Positions 21,821 to 22,681 of a stretch of DNA of 22,681 bases are shown here, one piece after another. This DNA comes from Planctomycetota bacterium. Lineage in GTDB: Bacteria; Planctomycetota; MHYJ01; JACPRB01. The position numbers and the translations under genes are program-made. Positions within the stretch are counted from its first letter, which is position 1. Each line of letters starts with the position of its first letter. A model generated the notes under the pieces. That model had not been told where the DNA came from, did not search any database, and was given only the letters and a program-made list of their open reading frames with translations. Where the stretch lies: assembly GCA_016200125.1 (NCBI GenBank), contig JACQFK010000367.1, positions 1 to 22,681 on the forward strand, in the 5' to 3' direction.

Positions 21821-22681
21821 TATTTGCGGACGCGCTCAAGCCAGCGGTCGCTTTCCGCCTCGATGTCGCGCGGGTCCATGAGCTTGAGCCGCGACTTCTC
21901 GAGCTGGGTGATCTCCTCGAGCTCCATCGCCGTGTAGGCCACGTAGGGCGTGAGGAAGATCATGAGCTCGCGCTTGATCGTGCGCTTGGACGTGCTGGAG
22001 AAGAGCGCCCCGATCAGCGGGATGTCGCACAGGATCGGGATCTTCGACACCGAGTCGTCGAGGGAGTCGCGGATCAGGCCGCCGATGACGATCGTGGTCC
22101 CGTTCCGCACGGCGACCGTGGTCTGCGCGCGGTTGACGTTGAAGGTCGGCGAGGAGACGCCCTCGGTGATGGGGACCGACTCCGCGGCCGAGGCCACGTC
22201 GGAGATCTCCGGCGCGACGATCATCGTCACCAGGCCGTCCGGGTTGATGTGGGGCGTGACGTTGAGCATGATGCCGATGCTCTCGTAGGTCACGCTGTTC
22301 TGGACGTTGCCGAGCGAGTTGATCGTGGTGTTGGTCACGCGCGGCACGTCCTTGCCGACGTTGATGTTCGCCGTCTGGTTGTCGAGCACCATGATCCGGG
22401 GCGTCGCCAGAACGCGGAGCCGGCCCTCGGAGGCGAACAGGTTGAGGGTGCCCTGGAACTCGTCGCCGGTGAGGGTATAGGTCATCCCCGAGGTCGACAG
22501 GGGGAACTTGGTCTCGAAGCGGTTGGTCGCCTTGTCCCCGCCGCCCACCGTCATCTTGTTCTCCCAGAAGCCCTGCACTCCGAACTGGGTGTTCTGGTCG
22601 AGCGTGACGTCGGCGATGAGGACCTTGATGAGCACCTGCGGGCGCATGCGATCGAGGTCGCGCAGCAGGCCCTGGATCGAC
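21820..22681 (-). CDS. Secretin (GspD/PilQ-type), C-terminal part, partial
   Basis: The gene runs off the right edge; at least 286 residues are visible, ending at TAG 21820. This is the beta-barrel secretin domain that forms the outer-membrane gate of type II/III secretion or type IV pilus systems. Diagnostic segments: RPQVLIKVLIADVT, LRVLATPRIMVLDNQTANINVGKDVPRVT, ESIGIMLNVTPHI, and GTTIVIGGLIRD followed by KIPILCDIPLIGALFSSTSK, the classic secretin signature. A short tail to RKTIKRELMIFLTP-like residues and a charged helix (the S-domain region) follow. The N-domains that would tell GspD from PilQ are outside the window. The TPR lipoprotein starts 13 bases downstream. Confidence 0.93.
   Translation of the reverse strand, partial: SIQGLLRDLDRMRPQVLIKVLIADVTLDQNTQFGVQGFWENKMTVGGGDKATNRFETKFPLSTSGMTYTLTGDEFQGTLNLFASEGRLRVLATPRIMVLDNQTANINVGKDVPRVTNTTINSLGNVQNSVTYESIGIMLNVTPHINPDGLVTMIVAPEISDVASAAESVPITEGVSSPTFNVNRAQTTVAVRNGTTIVIGGLIRDSLDDSVSKIPILCDIPLIGALFSSTSKRTIKRELMIFLTPYVAYTAMELEEITQLEKSRLKLMDPRDIEAESDRWLERVRK

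Overview
The window is GC-rich, tightly packed bacterial DNA, most likely from an uncultured member of the Planctomycetota. Three things support this. There is a DUF1553 tail followed by a DUF1501 protein with a twin-arginine signal. There is a very large PVC-type protein with a sugar-dehydrogenase-like propeller, HEAT-like repeats and a CxxCH haem domain. There is a small WD40 protein with the helical tail typical of planctomycete WD40 proteins. This is inference from protein families; no rRNA or tRNA is present to settle it.

Layout. 1-2077 (+): end of a DUF1553 protein, a DUF1501 protein and a 161-aa unknown. 2130-3145 (-): a DUF1802 protein and a 154-aa unknown, overlapping. 3199-6231 (+): the PVC haem protein, interrupted by one in-frame TAG. 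6203-10786 (-): three overlapping genes for ArnT/PMT-like membrane glycosyltransferases. 10895-17424 (+), divergent from these: a fourth ArnT-like glycosyltransferase, then arnB, arnC, an arnA formyltransferase, an arnA-type decarboxylase and arnD. 17431-18876 (-): an exported ankyrin-repeat protein. 18917-19204 (-): a small anchored protein. 19268-19933 (+): a compact exported WD40 protein. 19930-22681 (-): the C-terminal end of a secretin, a TPR lipoprotein and an M6-type metalloprotease, in one operon.

The centrepiece is 6203-17424, an almost complete pathway for 4-amino-4-deoxy-L-arabinose (Ara4N), known from the polymyxin-resistance arn operon of enterobacteria. The decarboxylase makes the UDP-4-keto-pentose, ArnB transaminates it, the formyltransferase formylates it, ArnC moves it to undecaprenyl phosphate, ArnD removes the formyl group, and ArnT-like enzymes transfer the sugar. 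Differences from the textbook operon are that ArnA is two separate genes, there are four candidate transferases instead of one, ArnD has Cys where the E. coli enzyme has Asp11, and a 128-bp heptamer-repeat hairpin separates arnC from the formyltransferase gene. No ugd and no ArnE/ArnF flippase are seen in the window.

No tRNA, rRNA, CRISPR array, transposase or integrase was seen, and no gene-free stretch exceeds 300 bases.
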